In this document: positions 37,480-45,922 of the stretch, piece after piece | Position numbering within the stretch: the first letter of the stretch is position 1 | Layout: each line of letters opens with the position of its first letter | Source: Paracoccus aminovorans | Lineage (GTDB): Bacteria > Pseudomonadota > Alphaproteobacteria > Rhodobacterales > Rhodobacteraceae | NCBI RefSeq assembly: GCF_001546115.1 | Contig: NZ_KQ955208.1 | Location: forward strand, 62,001-126,000 | Direction of reading: 5' to 3' | DNA length: 64,000 nucleotides | Program-made: the position numbers and the translations under genes | Notes under the pieces: generated by a model | Database searches by the model: none | What the model saw: only the letters and a program-made list of their open reading frames with translations | Told to the model about the DNA's origin: nothing

Positions 37480-39258
37480 ATGCTGCTGTCGGCGCTGAAA
37501 ATACTGATCTTCTTTGCCATCGTCCTGGCGATCACCCTGGGCGCGATCCAGCTTTCGGAAAGCGGCCAGGGCCTGAGCATGGTCTATGGCGGCACCGAAT
37601 ACACGCTGGGCCCGGTCCAACTGCTGATCGCGGTGCTGGTCGTGGTCGTGCTGGGCTGGCTCGCGGTCAAGGTCCTGGGCATGTTCCTGGCCTTCGTGCG
37701 TTTCCTGCTGGGCGACGAAACGGCGATCAACCGCTATTTCGCCCGCTCGCGCCAACGCAAGGGCTATGAGGCGCTGTCCGAGGGCATGCTGGCCGTCGCC
37801 TCGGGCGAGGGGCGGCTGGCGCAGGACAAGGCCGCCAAGGCCGCCAAGCTGCTGGACCAGCAGCATGTCACCGACCTTTTGGCCGCGCAGGCGGCCGAGG
37901 TCGCCGGTGACAATGCCAAGGCGGGCGAGATCTATCGCCGGCTGCTGTCGGACCAGCGCACCCGGTTCGTCGGCGTGCGCGGGCTGATGCGGCAGAAGCT
38001 GGCCGAGGGCGACACCGCCACCGCGCTGAAGCTGGCCGAGAAGGCCTATGCGCTGAAGCCGAAACATGCCGAGGTGCAGGACACGCTGCTGCAGCTTCAG
38101 ACCCGCGAGGGCGACTGGAAGGGCGCGCGCGCCGTGCTGAAGGACAAGCGCCAGCAGGGGCAATTGCCCAAGGACGTGCATCTGCGCCGCGACGCGGTGC
38201 TGGCGCTCAAGGAGGCGTCCGAGGTGCTGGCCGAGGGCAGTTCGATCAGTGCGCGCGAGGCGGCGATCTCGGCCAACCGCGCCAGCCCCGACCTGATCCC
38301 GGCCGCGGTGCTGGCCGCGCGCAGCTATATCGCGCAGAACGACGCCCGCAACGCCAGCCGCGTCCTGCAAAAGACCTGGAGCGTGCGGCCGCATCCCTCG
38401 ATCGCCGCCGCCTATGCCGAGATCGTGCCGGACGAAAAGCCCTCGGCCCGGCTGCGCCGCTTCGAGGAGCTGATGCGGCAGAACCCGGATCACGAGGAAA
38501 CCCGGCTCTTGCGCGCCGAACTGCTGCTGGCGGCCGAGGACTTTCCCGGTGCCCGCCGGGCGCTGGGCGACCTGGCGACGAAGCACCCGACGGTGCGTTC
38601 GCTGTCGATCCTGGCCGCGGTCGAGCGCGGCGAGGGCGCGGACGACGCCGTGGTGCGCGGCATCCTGGCCCGGGCGCTGGTCGCCAGCCGCGGGCCGCAA
38701 TGGGTCTGCGACAAGTGCCACAATGTCATGGCGGAATGGTCGCCGACCTGCGACAGCTGCGGCGGTTTCGACACGCTGACCTGGCGCGAGCCGGACAGCG
38801 CGGTCTGGACGGCGCCTGCCGCCGGCGGGGCCGAGATGCTGCCGCTGCTGGTCGGCGGCAAGGCACCCGAGGCGCCGGTGCCGACGCCTGCCATCGTTCC
38901 GTCGCCCGCGCCGGCCGCCGCGCCGGGCATGGTCGATGCCGCGCCCGCGTCGGGTCCCGGCCGGCCGGTCGCGGCCGAGCCGCTGGCCGAGGTCGCCAAT
39001 GTCCAGCCCGGCATGGTGCCGCGCGAATCGGACTATCGCCGCCCGCCGCTGGTCGCGGCCGGGGCCGAGCCCGCGATGACCGTCACCGATCCCGAACCGG
39101 AACCCGAGCCCGCGCCGCCGCCGACCCCCTTGCACCGCCCCGAACCCGAGGCGCCGCGCAAGCCGGTGATCGCGAGCCAGGGCGACATCCTGCCCGTCAG
39201 GCCGGATGTCGAGCCGCCCGAGGAGAATATCGCGCAGGTGGTCGGGAAAAAACTCTGA
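37480..39258 (+). CDS. hemY: HemY-type TPR membrane protein
   Basis: 592 residues. Two N-terminal membrane helices (ILIFFAIVLAITLGAIQL; LLIAVLVVVVLGWLAVKVL) are followed by TPR-like helices (about residues 85-400), then a CxxC...CxxC knuckle near residues 409-430 (WVCDKCHNVMAEW, CDSCGG), and a Pro-rich tail. This is the HemY protein of proteobacterial heme clusters, not the Gram-positive coproporphyrinogen oxidase of the same name. Its molecular role is unclear. It starts 12 bp after the Mic60-like gene. Confidence 0.88.
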   Translation: MLLSALKILIFFAIVLAITLGAIQLSESGQGLSMVYGGTEYTLGPVQLLIAVLVVVVLGWLAVKVLGMFLAFVRFLLGDETAINRYFARSRQRKGYEALSEGMLAVASGEGRLAQDKAAKAAKLLDQQHVTDLLAAQAAEVAGDNAKAGEIYRRLLSDQRTRFVGVRGLMRQKLAEGDTATALKLAEKAYALKPKHAEVQDTLLQLQTREGDWKGARAVLKDKRQQGQLPKDVHLRRDAVLALKEASEVLAEGSSISAREAAISANRASPDLIPAAVLAARSYIAQNDARNASRVLQKTWSVRPHPSIAAAYAEIVPDEKPSARLRRFEELMRQNPDHEETRLLRAELLLAAEDFPGARRALGDLATKHPTVRSLSILAAVERGEGADDAVVRGILARALVASRGPQWVCDKCHNVMAEWSPTCDSCGGFDTLTWREPDSAVWTAPAAGGAEMLPLLVGGKAPEAPVPTPAIVPSPAPAAAPGMVDAAPASGPGRPVAAEPLAEVANVQPGMVPRESDYRRPPLVAAGAEPAMTVTDPEPEPEPAPPPTPLHRPEPEAPRKPVIASQGDILPVRPDVEPPEENIAQVVGKKL

Positions 39259-39309
39259 TCCCCCCTTTTCGCCTGCGCCGGAACCTGCTATCCGGCGCGG
39301 CACGAAGAT

Positions 39310-39385
39310 GCCGGTGTAGCTCAGCTGGTAGAGCACGTCATTCGTAATGATGGGGTCGGGGGTTCGAGTCCCTTCACCGGCACCA
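39310..39385 (+). tRNA. tRNA-Thr (CGT anticodon), prophage integration target
   Basis: A full cloverleaf: acceptor GCCGGTG pairs with CACCGGC, D arm GCTC...GAGC, anticodon arm CGTCA-TTCGTAA-TGATG giving anticodon CGT, and T loop TTCGAGT. The discriminator A and encoded CCA follow at 39382-39385. An integrase gene starts 140 bp downstream in the same direction, the classic arrangement for a tRNA 3'-end attachment site. Confidence 0.96.
39361..39385 (+). other. Probable left attachment site (attL) core region
   Basis: The tRNA-Thr 3' half adjoins the integrase, so the integration core probably lies in the T arm and acceptor end (to ACCA at 39385), which the incoming phage sequence would have restored. 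The matching right-end copy is beyond the window, so the exact core cannot be delimited. Confidence 0.5.
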
Positions 39386-39524
39386 GTATTTTCTTCCAGT
39401 TTCCGCGCTTAGCGGAAATATGCGGAAAATACTGGCTGCCAACGGCACTAGGCGCGGAAAGCTTCTTGCTGTTTCCAGCCAGATTTCGCATCCCTTTACG
39501 CACCATTTCCTCACGTGCGTAACC

Positions 39525-40490
39525 ATGGCCAGCATCCGAAAGCTTCCGTCCGGGAACTACCGCGCCGAAGTCGCGAGACAGGGCGTCCGTTCGTCCAAGG
39601 TGTTCCCGACCAAGCAGGCCGCGAAGGATTGGGCGAGCCGTGAGGAGCAGTTGATCCTCAATAGCGAATCGGTCAAGAGCCAAACGCCGTTCGGTGACGT
39701 GATGGACCGCTATGCGCGCGAGGTATCCTCGACCAAGCGCGGCGCCCGGTGGGAAATCATCCGCATCGAGAAGCTGCGTAAAGAGGACCTGGCCAAAAAG
39801 AAGATGGCTGATCTGCGGGCGGCCGATTTCGCGGACTGGCGAGACCAGCGGCTGACCGAGGTATCCTCGGGGGCTGTGATTCGCGAAATGAACCTGCTGT
39901 CCGCGATCCTGACGCAGGCGCGTAAGGAATGGGGCTTGATCTCCAGCAACCCGCTGACCGATGTGCGGCGCCCGGCCGCACCCCCGGCTCGGGACAGAAT
40001 GCCCACTGACGACGAGATGGAGGCGTTGGCCATCTCTGCCGGGTCCGACCTGGCCAACGCGACGGCACGGGCATTCCATGCTTTCCTTTTCAGCATCGAA
40101 ACGGCCATGCGGGCAGGCGAGGTAGTTGGCCTGACGTGGGACAGGGTGGACCTGAAAAAACGCGTGGCGCGGCTGGACGTGACCAAGAACGGCACGGCGC
40201 GCGAGGTGCCACTGTCCAGCGAAGCTGTTCGGCTGCTGGAAGCCCTGCTGCGCAAGGACCCGGTGTTCGGCTTGACCTCGGCGCAGCTGGACGCGCTGTG
40301 GCGCAAGCTGCGGGACCGCGCCGGGGTGGTGGGGCTGACCTATCACGACAGCCGCCACGTCGCGATTGTTCGGCTGTCCAAGAAGCTGGACGTTCTGGCG
40401 CTGGCTCGGATGGTTGGTCATCGTGATATCCGACAGTTGCAGACTTATTATTCAGAGACGGCGGAAGAACTGGCTAAGCGCCTTGACTGA
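39525..40490 (+). CDS. int: Phage tyrosine recombinase (integrase)
   Basis: 321 residues from ATG 39525 (MASIRKLPSGNY). An N-terminal arm-binding domain with SGNYRAEVARQG is followed by a SAM-like core-binding domain and the catalytic domain. Active-site residues: Arg in ETAMRAGEVVGL, HxxR in YHDSRH, His in MVGHRD and Tyr in LQTYYS. It integrates at tRNA-Thr. A longer frame from 39420 lacks support. Its 3' end overlaps the convergent excisionase-like gene by 17 bases. Confidence 0.95.
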   Translation: MASIRKLPSGNYRAEVARQGVRSSKVFPTKQAAKDWASREEQLILNSESVKSQTPFGDVMDRYAREVSSTKRGARWEIIRIEKLRKEDLAKKKMADLRAADFADWRDQRLTEVSSGAVIREMNLLSAILTQARKEWGLISSNPLTDVRRPAAPPARDRMPTDDEMEALAISAGSDLANATARAFHAFLFSIETAMRAGEVVGLTWDRVDLKKRVARLDVTKNGTAREVPLSSEAVRLLEALLRKDPVFGLTSAQLDALWRKLRDRAGVVGLTYHDSRHVAIVRLSKKLDVLALARMVGHRDIRQLQTYYSETAEELAKRLD

Positions 40491-40728
40491 CGCGGATCAG
40501 CAGCGTTCGCCCCTGCCGCTTGCTTTCCAGCTTCCCGGCCTTGACCAGGTTGCTGACGGTCTTGGTCGTGCGGCCGATCCTCTCGGCATATTCATGAGCC
40601 GTCACCCATTCCGGCATTGGCGACATGCGCACAGCCCGGATCTCCGCTGTCAGCGCGTCCAGTCTGGCATTGAGGCTCGCCAAAGCATCGGGATCGAAGG
40701 CAACCATCATTTTCGGCATCTCATCCAT
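40474..40728 (-). CDS. Excisionase-like helix-turn-helix protein
   Basis: 84 residues. The C-terminal half (EWVTAHEYAERIGRTTKTVSNLVKAGKLESKRQGRTLLI) has the winged-helix pattern of excisionases and MerR-like small DNA-binding proteins. The N-terminal half is a short helix. GGAGAGGG precedes ATG 40728. Last gene of the leftward operon, tail-to-tail with int, the usual place for a directionality factor. Confidence 0.7.
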   Translation of the reverse strand: MDEMPKMMVAFDPDALASLNARLDALTAEIRAVRMSPMPEWVTAHEYAERIGRTTKTVSNLVKAGKLESKRQGRTLLIRVSQGA

Positions 40729-40762
40729 CACCCTCTCCCTGTCCTTGTCTGGTAGCGGGGCG

Positions 40763-40948
40763 TCATGGCTTTCCGTCCAGTTGTTCGTCGATCTTCCAGA
40801 ACGCTTCGTCCATCTCGACAAGGCAGGGCACGTCGATCCAGACAGTTCCGCCGCCGGGCTTGTTGAACGCCTGCTGCAAGTGCTGCCGGTCGCTTGGCAG
40901 CCTGACGATGTAGCGCAGGTTCATCGTCGGTATCAGCGTCTCACTCAT
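40763..40948 (-). CDS. Prophage hypothetical protein, 61 residues
   Basis: Small acidic protein of unknown function (SETLIPTMNLRYIVRLPSDR start). Its ATG overlaps the stop of the upstream gene (ATGA), as throughout this operon. The NLRYIVRLPS...QQAFN segment suggests a compact alpha/beta fold, but no family was recognised. Confidence 0.6.
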   Translation of the reverse strand: MSETLIPTMNLRYIVRLPSDRQHLQQAFNKPGGGTVWIDVPCLVEMDEAFWKIDEQLDGKP

Positions 40949-41262
40949 TCCTCGCTCCCCCTCTGCTGGCGGTAGGCGCGCAGGATGGCGAGCAAGAGGG
41001 CGAGGGCCGGCGTAGGCCCTTCCGCTCCGTGCTGCTCACCGATTTCACCGCGCGGCCAGACTGCCGCGTGAATGTTCCCATCATCGTTTTCGAGCGTGAC
41101 GCTCCACCCCGGCAGCAGCGCCTTGTGCAGCGCCAGAGCGGCGTCGAGGGAGCCGTCATATGCTCCGATCACGTATGCGGCCTGATAGGCCGGAAAGGGG
41201 AGTGGGCGTGGCAAGGTCCCTCCCGCCCACACGTCATCGATCAGCTTATCCAGGTCACTCAT
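40945..41262 (-). CDS. Prophage hypothetical protein, 105 residues
   Basis: Not recognised. The start at 41262 (MSDLDKLIDDVW) overlaps the stop of the upstream gene. Aromatic-rich middle (AYVIGAYDGSLDAALALHKALLPGWSV) and a terminal Arg/Gln helix. The pattern of ALHKALLPGW with a following substrate-like strand is seen in other small alphaproteobacterial phage proteins of unknown role. Confidence 0.65.
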   Translation of the reverse strand: MSDLDKLIDDVWAGGTLPRPLPFPAYQAAYVIGAYDGSLDAALALHKALLPGWSVTLENDDGNIHAAVWPRGEIGEQHGAEGPTPALALLLAILRAYRQQRGSEE

Positions 41263-41540
41263 CCCCGCCCTCCGCTGGTAAGCGCGGCGCGGGCGACTCG
41301 TCCGCAGTCGAAATACAGATCGCCGCAGCCGCCAGTCAGCGGGGCCGGGTATTTGCCCGTGTCCGCGTAGAATTGCAGCGCCTCCTCCAGCGCCCTGCAC
41401 CGCTCGGATATGGCGTCGTAATCGCTGGCCAGCACCCATTGTCCCCATGGGTCTGCGACTGGAATAGCCTTGGCGTCGTCGCCAAAATCCGAGTCAACCT
41501 CCATGACGTAGCGCTCCACCAGTTCGCGCGTGTCGGTCAT
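41259..41540 (-). CDS. Prophage hypothetical protein, 93 residues
   Basis: Not recognised. N-terminal acidic helix (DTRELVERYVMEVDSDFGDD), then a helix EERCRALEEALQFYAD-like segment typical of small phage early proteins, and a C-terminal stretch with two cysteines (GGCGDLYFDCGRVA). Coupled at both ends by 4-base overlaps. Confidence 0.65.
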   Translation of the reverse strand: MTDTRELVERYVMEVDSDFGDDAKAIPVADPWGQWVLASDYDAISERCRALEEALQFYADTGKYPAPLTGGCGDLYFDCGRVARAALTSGGRG

Positions 41541-41719
41541 TTCAGGGGCTCCCGCAGAGTGATTTCCGTTCCGATGGCGTAAGCGTCAGCAGCCATTCGT
41601 AATTCCGGGCCGAGATCCGCCCATCCGTCTCGCGTGCTGGAAAAGAACGAGGGCCGCCCGTCATCATCAAGGCGAACCTCAACTCGTTCCGGTTCCCCGA
41701 ATGCGGTTTTGTAGGTCAT
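41537..41719 (-). CDS. Prophage hypothetical protein, 60 residues
   Basis: Small protein beginning TYKTAFGEPERVEVRLDDDG; predicted beta-rich N terminus and a short C-terminal helix. Start and stop overlap its neighbours (ATGA type). No family recognised. Confidence 0.6.
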   Translation of the reverse strand: MTYKTAFGEPERVEVRLDDDGRPSFFSSTRDGWADLGPELRMAADAYAIGTEITLREPLK

Positions 41720-42138
41720 TTCAACTTCTCCATTTCGGCGAGGATGGAGTCATGTGCCTGCTTGGACAAACCGTGCCCCAGGGTCATGGTAAGCGCACGC
41801 TGCATACCCTCCCGCACCTTCTCGCGGCCATAGGCTTCAAGAGCGGCGTTGGCGTGGTCAGAGGCGAGGGCGCGGATGGCTTTCGCATGTTCCTGCCGGT
41901 CTGTAACCTCCAACGGAACCGTCTCGATATATTCCGCCACCGCATCGAATGCAGCCGCGACCTGAGCCCGCGCTTCGTCACGCTCGATTTCGGTATTCTC
42001 GGCGCGTTCCAGGACCGCTTCTGTGGTTTTCTTGGACAGGTCCAGCAGGTGCTTCAGCCGCCCGATCTCGGCGCGGGCTGCGGCGAGATCGGACTCGTAT
42101 TGCACGAGCCGATTTTGCATTACGATAAACTCGCTCAT
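41716..42138 (-). CDS. Prophage coiled-coil protein, 140 residues
   Basis: Almost entirely helical and charged. An N-terminal coiled coil (LVQYESDLAAARAEIGRLKHLLDL) continues through RAENTEIERDEARAQVAAAF. No enzyme motif. The start at 42138 follows the overlap rule of the operon. Possibly a structural or regulatory early protein. Confidence 0.65.
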   Translation of the reverse strand: MSEFIVMQNRLVQYESDLAAARAEIGRLKHLLDLSKKTTEAVLERAENTEIERDEARAQVAAAFDAVAEYIETVPLEVTDRQEHAKAIRALASDHANAALEAYGREKVREGMQRALTMTLGHGLSKQAHDSILAEMEKLK

Positions 42139-42860
42139 TTGTCCGATCCTTTCAGGGCGCGCAGGGCGACGATAGCGTCTTCGAGACGGACCCATTGACT
42201 GCCGCAGGAGTATGTCGATCTTGATAGCGCCTCGATTGCAGAAATAGCCTCCGCGACCGTCTCGATGGGCTGGGGTGGGTGGGCGTAGAGAGGTTGAACC
42301 TCCCACCAAGACGGGCGACTAGTAAAGTGCTGCCATTCTTCGGATTCGCTCCTCCTTGCGCGCCACATCACCGCCACCGCCTCTTGCGCGGTCGGGGTTT
42401 CGGGGGTGCATTCGTAACAGCCAAAACCACCAACCGCTCCGCAGCGAGAGCATTCCTGCCCATCGGGCTGCGGGGCTGGCGTCATGGCGGCGAGGATGCG
42501 GCGCTCGTAATCGGCTTGCGCGGCGGCTTTGGCGGCTTCTGCGGTATCGAAGTAGCTGAAATCTCCCTCTACTCCACATAGCCGAAACTCACCTTCATGG
42601 AAGCACGATGCGGACGTAGCTATAGAATAATCGCCGCACTCACCCCTCCCGAAAAAACAGTCCGGGCCGTATTCTTCCCACTCCAGCGCCCGCACCTGCC
42701 CCGAGGCGCAGAGGTCGGCCCGGACGTAGGGCACGCCCTTGCCTGTCAGGTCGTAGCCCTCGAACTTCCCTCCGACGATGGAGTTCCCGTCCCCATCCTC
42801 CCAATCGGGCTCCACGCATGCCCAAATGCGCTCCGGCGCGGTGGTATTGTCAGCGGTCAT
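42135..42860 (-). CDS. Prophage hypothetical protein with Cys knuckle, 241 residues
   Basis: Contains a CSRCGAVGGFGCYEC knuckle around residue 135 that may bind zinc, and many aromatic residues (WACVEPDWEDG, WEEYGPDCFFG). The N-terminal part resembles the many small phage proteins that start with an ERIWA-type strand. No enzymatic motif found. The longest product of the unknown genes in the leftward operon. Confidence 0.6.
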   Translation of the reverse strand: MTADNTTAPERIWACVEPDWEDGDGNSIVGGKFEGYDLTGKGVPYVRADLCASGQVRALEWEEYGPDCFFGRGECGDYSIATSASCFHEGEFRLCGVEGDFSYFDTAEAAKAAAQADYERRILAAMTPAPQPDGQECSRCGAVGGFGCYECTPETPTAQEAVAVMWRARRSESEEWQHFTSRPSWWEVQPLYAHPPQPIETVAEAISAIEALSRSTYSCGSQWVRLEDAIVALRALKGSDK

Positions 42861-43329
42861 GGCTGGCCTCCGTGGTGGGGGTGGAAGGTGGGGCAGGCAA
42901 TGGGCGCCAATGCGTGACGCATGACGCCTTTACGCAATGCAGTCGTAGTGCGGGGGAGGATGTTCGCCACTCATCACAAATGTGATCATAATAGCAGGAG
43001 CAAATGCGCCGTCCGGTCCCGTCGCTATTGGAGACCCATATGTCGATCAGGCCATCCTTCGGCGCGGTGCTGATGTCCCGCCAGCCCTCAGCCTCCCGGC
43101 GGTCGAGGACCTCGCGGAGCAGGGCGGGCAGGAGCGCGATGGCCTCGGCGTTGGCGATGGTATTTGCCGCTGCCAGGTTGCGCATCTCATGGCGGATCTC
43201 ATAGGGCCTGCCCGGTATAGGGCAGCACCCAACCTGCGTCGGCCAAGGGTGCCGTCCTGCTTTCCACGGCCCGGGCGTGATCGCCTTCGCCAACCGGGCC
43301 AGGTCTTCGGTGCTGGGGAGAGCGGTCAT
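42850..43329 (-). CDS. DUF551-like prophage protein, 159 residues
   Basis: The central WRDISTAPKDGLIDIWV and terminal THWRPLPAPP segments match the DUF551 pattern (W..I..aPkDg...THW.PLP). N-terminal part is a helical domain (STEDLARLAKAITPGPWKAG). A second, shorter DUF551-like gene lies immediately upstream, so they are tandem paralogues. Function unknown. Confidence 0.75.
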   Translation of the reverse strand: MTALPSTEDLARLAKAITPGPWKAGRHPWPTQVGCCPIPGRPYEIRHEMRNLAAANTIANAEAIALLPALLREVLDRREAEGWRDISTAPKDGLIDIWVSNSDGTGRRICSCYYDHICDEWRTSSPALRLHCVKASCVTHWRPLPAPPSTPTTEASHDR

Positions 43330-43577
43330 GCGGCACCGTGTTCCGCTTGAAGCGGTCGCCAGTGCGTCGGACGCATCAGAAAGCACATATCACTGTCACG
43401 GACGAAAAAACTTGCAAGGTCGAGCCTGCCGTTCTGGAAGATGCCCGTGGTGTCCCATCCAGGGCAGTCATCGCGACGGAGTTCAACGCGAACGTCTTTG
43501 GGCATCGAGGCGATAGGCTGCCAATCAGTCGCCGGCCCTCCGGCCTCGGTGCTCGTATGGGGGGTGGGGTTGGTCAT
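43326..43577 (-). CDS. DUF551-like prophage protein, 83 residues
   Basis: Bare DUF551-type domain: WQPIASMPKD near residue 19, a strand with DDCPGWDTTG, and the closing THWRPLQ. Overlaps the start of its longer paralogue by 4 bases. GTTGGTCATGG context places the start at 43577. Confidence 0.72.
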   Translation of the reverse strand: MTNPTPHTSTEAGGPATDWQPIASMPKDVRVELRRDDCPGWDTTGIFQNGRLDLASFFVRDSDMCFLMRPTHWRPLQAEHGAA

Positions 43578-43581
43578 GGGG

Positions 43582-43965
43582 TCAAGCCTCCTGATCGCGG
43601 CGGACAACAGTCCCATCCGCGCGTTTCTTCCACGGGCTAGCCTTGCTGCCCGGAACGATGGTTTTGGGTTGCCAGATGCCGAGATGCTTCTTCCGCACCC
43701 GGTCGTCCTTGGCGCGGGTTTTCACGTCCAGCGCGGTCTTTTTGCGGTGCTCGGCACGAAGGACAGGCGCGAGATTGCTTTCCCGATTTTCTCCGCCGTT
43801 GCAGAGCGCCAGTTTGTGATCCAAGTCCCATTGGTCGCCCGGCATGATCTTGCGGCCGGACAGGTAGCACCTGCCGCCATGAGCATCGAAAACCCGAAGG
43901 CGAACCCTGGGCGGCGCCGGCGTGTCGTCGGTCTTGCCAATCCACTCATCGACGGCGCGGCTCAT
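43582..43965 (-). CDS. HNH endonuclease
   Basis: 127 residues. The HNH core is CYLSGRKIMPGDQWDLDHKLALCNGGENRESNLAPVLRAEHRKK-like: a Cys pair region, the DLDHK motif carrying the metal-binding His, Asn in ESNLAPV, and His in EHRKK. Phage HNH proteins of this size take part in recombination or packaging; its early-operon position with ERF and SSB favours recombination or repair. Start at 43965 overlaps the upstream stop. Confidence 0.85.
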   Translation of the reverse strand: MSRAVDEWIGKTDDTPAPPRVRLRVFDAHGGRCYLSGRKIMPGDQWDLDHKLALCNGGENRESNLAPVLRAEHRKKTALDVKTRAKDDRVRKKHLGIWQPKTIVPGSKASPWKKRADGTVVRRDQEA

Positions 43966-44462
43966 GCTGCGCCTCGCAGGGCTGATGCGGTCACGCCGAT
44001 CTGCGCCGCCATCCAGTCCAGGATCGCGGTCTTGCTCTCCTGGAACCGCTTGCCGCCCATGCTGCGCATCGACTGGCTTTCTGGCGTCCAGATGGTCAGG
44101 ATAGGCCCGCGAACCTGACCGATGGCATATCCTTCGGCGCGGGCCTCGGCCCGAACCAGCTGCGCCTTGATCCGTTGTGCCGTCGCGTTGGCCCCGCAGT
44201 CCAGTGTATAGGACTGGTGGAAACCCGTTGCGATCAGAGCGTGCTTGCGCATCGTCTCTGGTGTTTCGGCCCATGGGGCGGATTGCAGGTGCTCGGGAAG
44301 GTTCTGCCATGCCTCTCGGACGAAAGCGAATTGGTGCCGATGGCTGTTGAGGCTGCGGCCGCGCTCGATGATAACCGTGACCAGCTCCCCCTGCGCCAGA
44401 TCGGGCAGGTTGTTCGCCAGCAGGCGCAGCGTGCCATCCTCGAAGCGGGCGCGGTATTCCAT
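43962..44462 (-). CDS. Prophage hypothetical protein, 166 residues (recombination-region gene)
   Basis: Begins MEYRARFEDGTLRLL; a central HRHQFAFVREAWQNLPEHL and the ESQSMRSMGGKRFQESK region recall small phage proteins with DUF1367-like features seen near recombination genes, but this is not firm. GTG 44465 or ATG 44462 could start it. Lies between the HNH gene and an early small gene. Confidence 0.65.
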   Translation of the reverse strand: MEYRARFEDGTLRLLANNLPDLAQGELVTVIIERGRSLNSHRHQFAFVREAWQNLPEHLQSAPWAETPETMRKHALIATGFHQSYTLDCGANATAQRIKAQLVRAEARAEGYAIGQVRGPILTIWTPESQSMRSMGGKRFQESKTAILDWMAAQIGVTASALRGAA

Positions 44463-44653
44463 CACGCCACCCCATGATCCTTGAACCGAGCGTCCCAGAC
44501 CTTGCGCACGGCCTTCTCGTCAATCGACAGGGTGTAGGCAGTTGCGGTGATCATCCATGCCGGATCTTCGGCATGGTCAGCGTTCAGCGCGATCAGGTGA
44601 TAGAACTCGTCTACGATGCGCTGTTCCTGGCGGGCTTTGGCGAGAACGGTCAT
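44462..44653 (-). CDS. Prophage hypothetical protein, 63 residues
   Basis: Small helical protein (TVLAKARQEQRIVDEFYHLI) with a C-terminal segment DEKAVRKVWDARFK. The start at 44653 follows the 4-base overlap with the upstream gene. No family recognised. Confidence 0.6.
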   Translation of the reverse strand: MTVLAKARQEQRIVDEFYHLIALNADHAEDPAWMITATAYTLSIDEKAVRKVWDARFKDHGVA

Positions 44654-44844
44654 TGGCGCGCCCTCATCCGAGCCAGGGCGCGGGTCAGGTCCATGCTCGC
44701 CCGCCGCAGCGCGCCACTCTCGGGGCTGCCGCATTCGATAGCAGAGAAATCGCCGTCCTCCTTGGCCTTGTCCATCAGGTCAGCGATGCGCGAAAGGAAA
44801 CGCTCGGCTTCGGCTTCTGCCTCTTGGATGCGTTGACGGTTCAT
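44650..44844 (-). CDS. Prophage hypothetical protein, 64 residues
   Basis: Charged helical protein (NRQRIQEAEAEAERFLSRIADL), probably a short coiled coil. Starts at the last base of the ssb stop codon region, so its translation is coupled to ssb. No family recognised. Confidence 0.6.
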   Translation of the reverse strand: MNRQRIQEAEAEAERFLSRIADLMDKAKEDGDFSAIECGSPESGALRRASMDLTRALARMRARQ

Positions 44845-45332
44845 CAGACCCTCCACTCCATGAGGAATGGAATCGAATCATCGAAATCCGGGCGCCCGCT
44901 CGGCTGGCTGCTGGGCGAGCCGCCAGCCCCGTAACCGCCGCCGTAGCTGGTGCCGGTGTCGCGCTGTTGGCTGTCAGCCGCCTTGCCGTCCAGCATGGTC
45001 AATTCGCTGCGGAACGGGCGCAGCGCGACTTCGGTCGTGTAGCGGTCATTGCCGCTCTGGTCCTGCCATTTGCGGGTTTCCAGCTGGCCCTCGACATAGA
45101 CCTTGCTGCCCTTTTTCAGGTATTGCTCGGCGACGCGGACCAGGGGCTCGGAATAGATGGCGACGGTGTGCCATTCCGTGCGTTCCTTGCGCTCGCCGGT
45201 GTTGCGGTCCTTCCACGTTTCCGAGGTGGCGATCCGCAGGTTGGCGATCTTGCCGCCGTTCTGGAAGCTGCGGATTTCGGGGTCTTGACCCAGATTTCCG
45301 ATCAGGATCACCTTGTTGACGCTGCCTGCCAT
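44844..45332 (-). CDS. ssb: Phage single-stranded DNA-binding protein
   Basis: 162 residues with a standard OB fold: [72 protein letters not shown] Gly/Ser-rich linker precedes an acidic FDDSIPF tail, the protein-interaction tip. It sits directly downstream of the ERF gene, the usual recombination pair. Confidence 0.95.
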   Translation of the reverse strand: MAGSVNKVILIGNLGQDPEIRSFQNGGKIANLRIATSETWKDRNTGERKERTEWHTVAIYSEPLVRVAEQYLKKGSKVYVEGQLETRKWQDQSGNDRYTTEVALRPFRSELTMLDGKAADSQQRDTGTSYGGGYGAGGSPSSQPSGRPDFDDSIPFLMEWRV

Positions 45333-45922
45333 TACGCGGCCTTTCCTTGCTTCTTGGTTTCGATTTCGGCCTCGACCTGCGCCGCCAATTCGGGCGCAGT
45401 GGCACGCAGCTTCGCCAGATCGGCTTGCAGGCGCCGGTCGTTCCATGCGGCCTCGCCATGCTGGCGGATGGCGGCGATCATGCTGTCAGCGGCGCTTTGA
45501 TCGGCCTTGCTGGCTCCGGCAGGAGCGCGGTTCGCGGCCTGCTGCCGAGGCGAGGCTTTCGTCGCTTCCCCGTCGTCGTCCTCGGGCGCGAGCCCGGCCA
45601 TGCCCAGCAGTCCATACCGGCGGGCGTAGGTGATGGCAGAGCCGACGCCCTGCATGTCGTTTTTGCCGACGACCAAATGGACCCGGCTGGTGAACGTGTC
45701 GCCGCTGGCATGGGCGAGCACCGTCTCGACATACTGCCCGCGCTCGTCAGCCCCACAGGGCTGCATGATCGCGAAGCCGTTGGCGTGGAGCGCGTCAAAG
45801 CAGGCTTCCATCACCGATCCCAGATCGGCATAGTTCGATTTCAGGTGCGGGTTCTTGGCGTTCTTGATCGCCTTACCCATCTCGGTCTGGGCCTTCGCCA
45901 GCGCCTTGATTGCGTCGCTCAT
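45332..45922 (-). CDS. ERF-family single-strand annealing protein
   Basis: 196 residues of the ERF superfamily of phage recombinases: [61 protein letters not shown]. The last motif is the family hallmark. Catalyses annealing of complementary strands, likely together with the SSB encoded next to it (TAATG overlap). Confidence 0.92.
   Translation of the reverse strand: MSDAIKALAKAQTEMGKAIKNAKNPHLKSNYADLGSVMEACFDALHANGFAIMQPCGADERGQYVETVLAHASGDTFTSRVHLVVGKNDMQGVGSAITYARRYGLLGMAGLAPEDDDGEATKASPRQQAANRAPAGASKADQSAADSMIAAIRQHGEAAWNDRRLQADLAKLRATAPELAAQVEAEIETKKQGKAA

Noticed and set aside
34906..39336. Very long minus-strand open frame (about 1476 codons) opposite hemD-Mic60-hemY
   Set aside because: Low-complexity Gly/Arg/Gln/Leu composition, no motifs, and it lies antisense to three clear genes and across the tRNA end; a GC-bias artefact.
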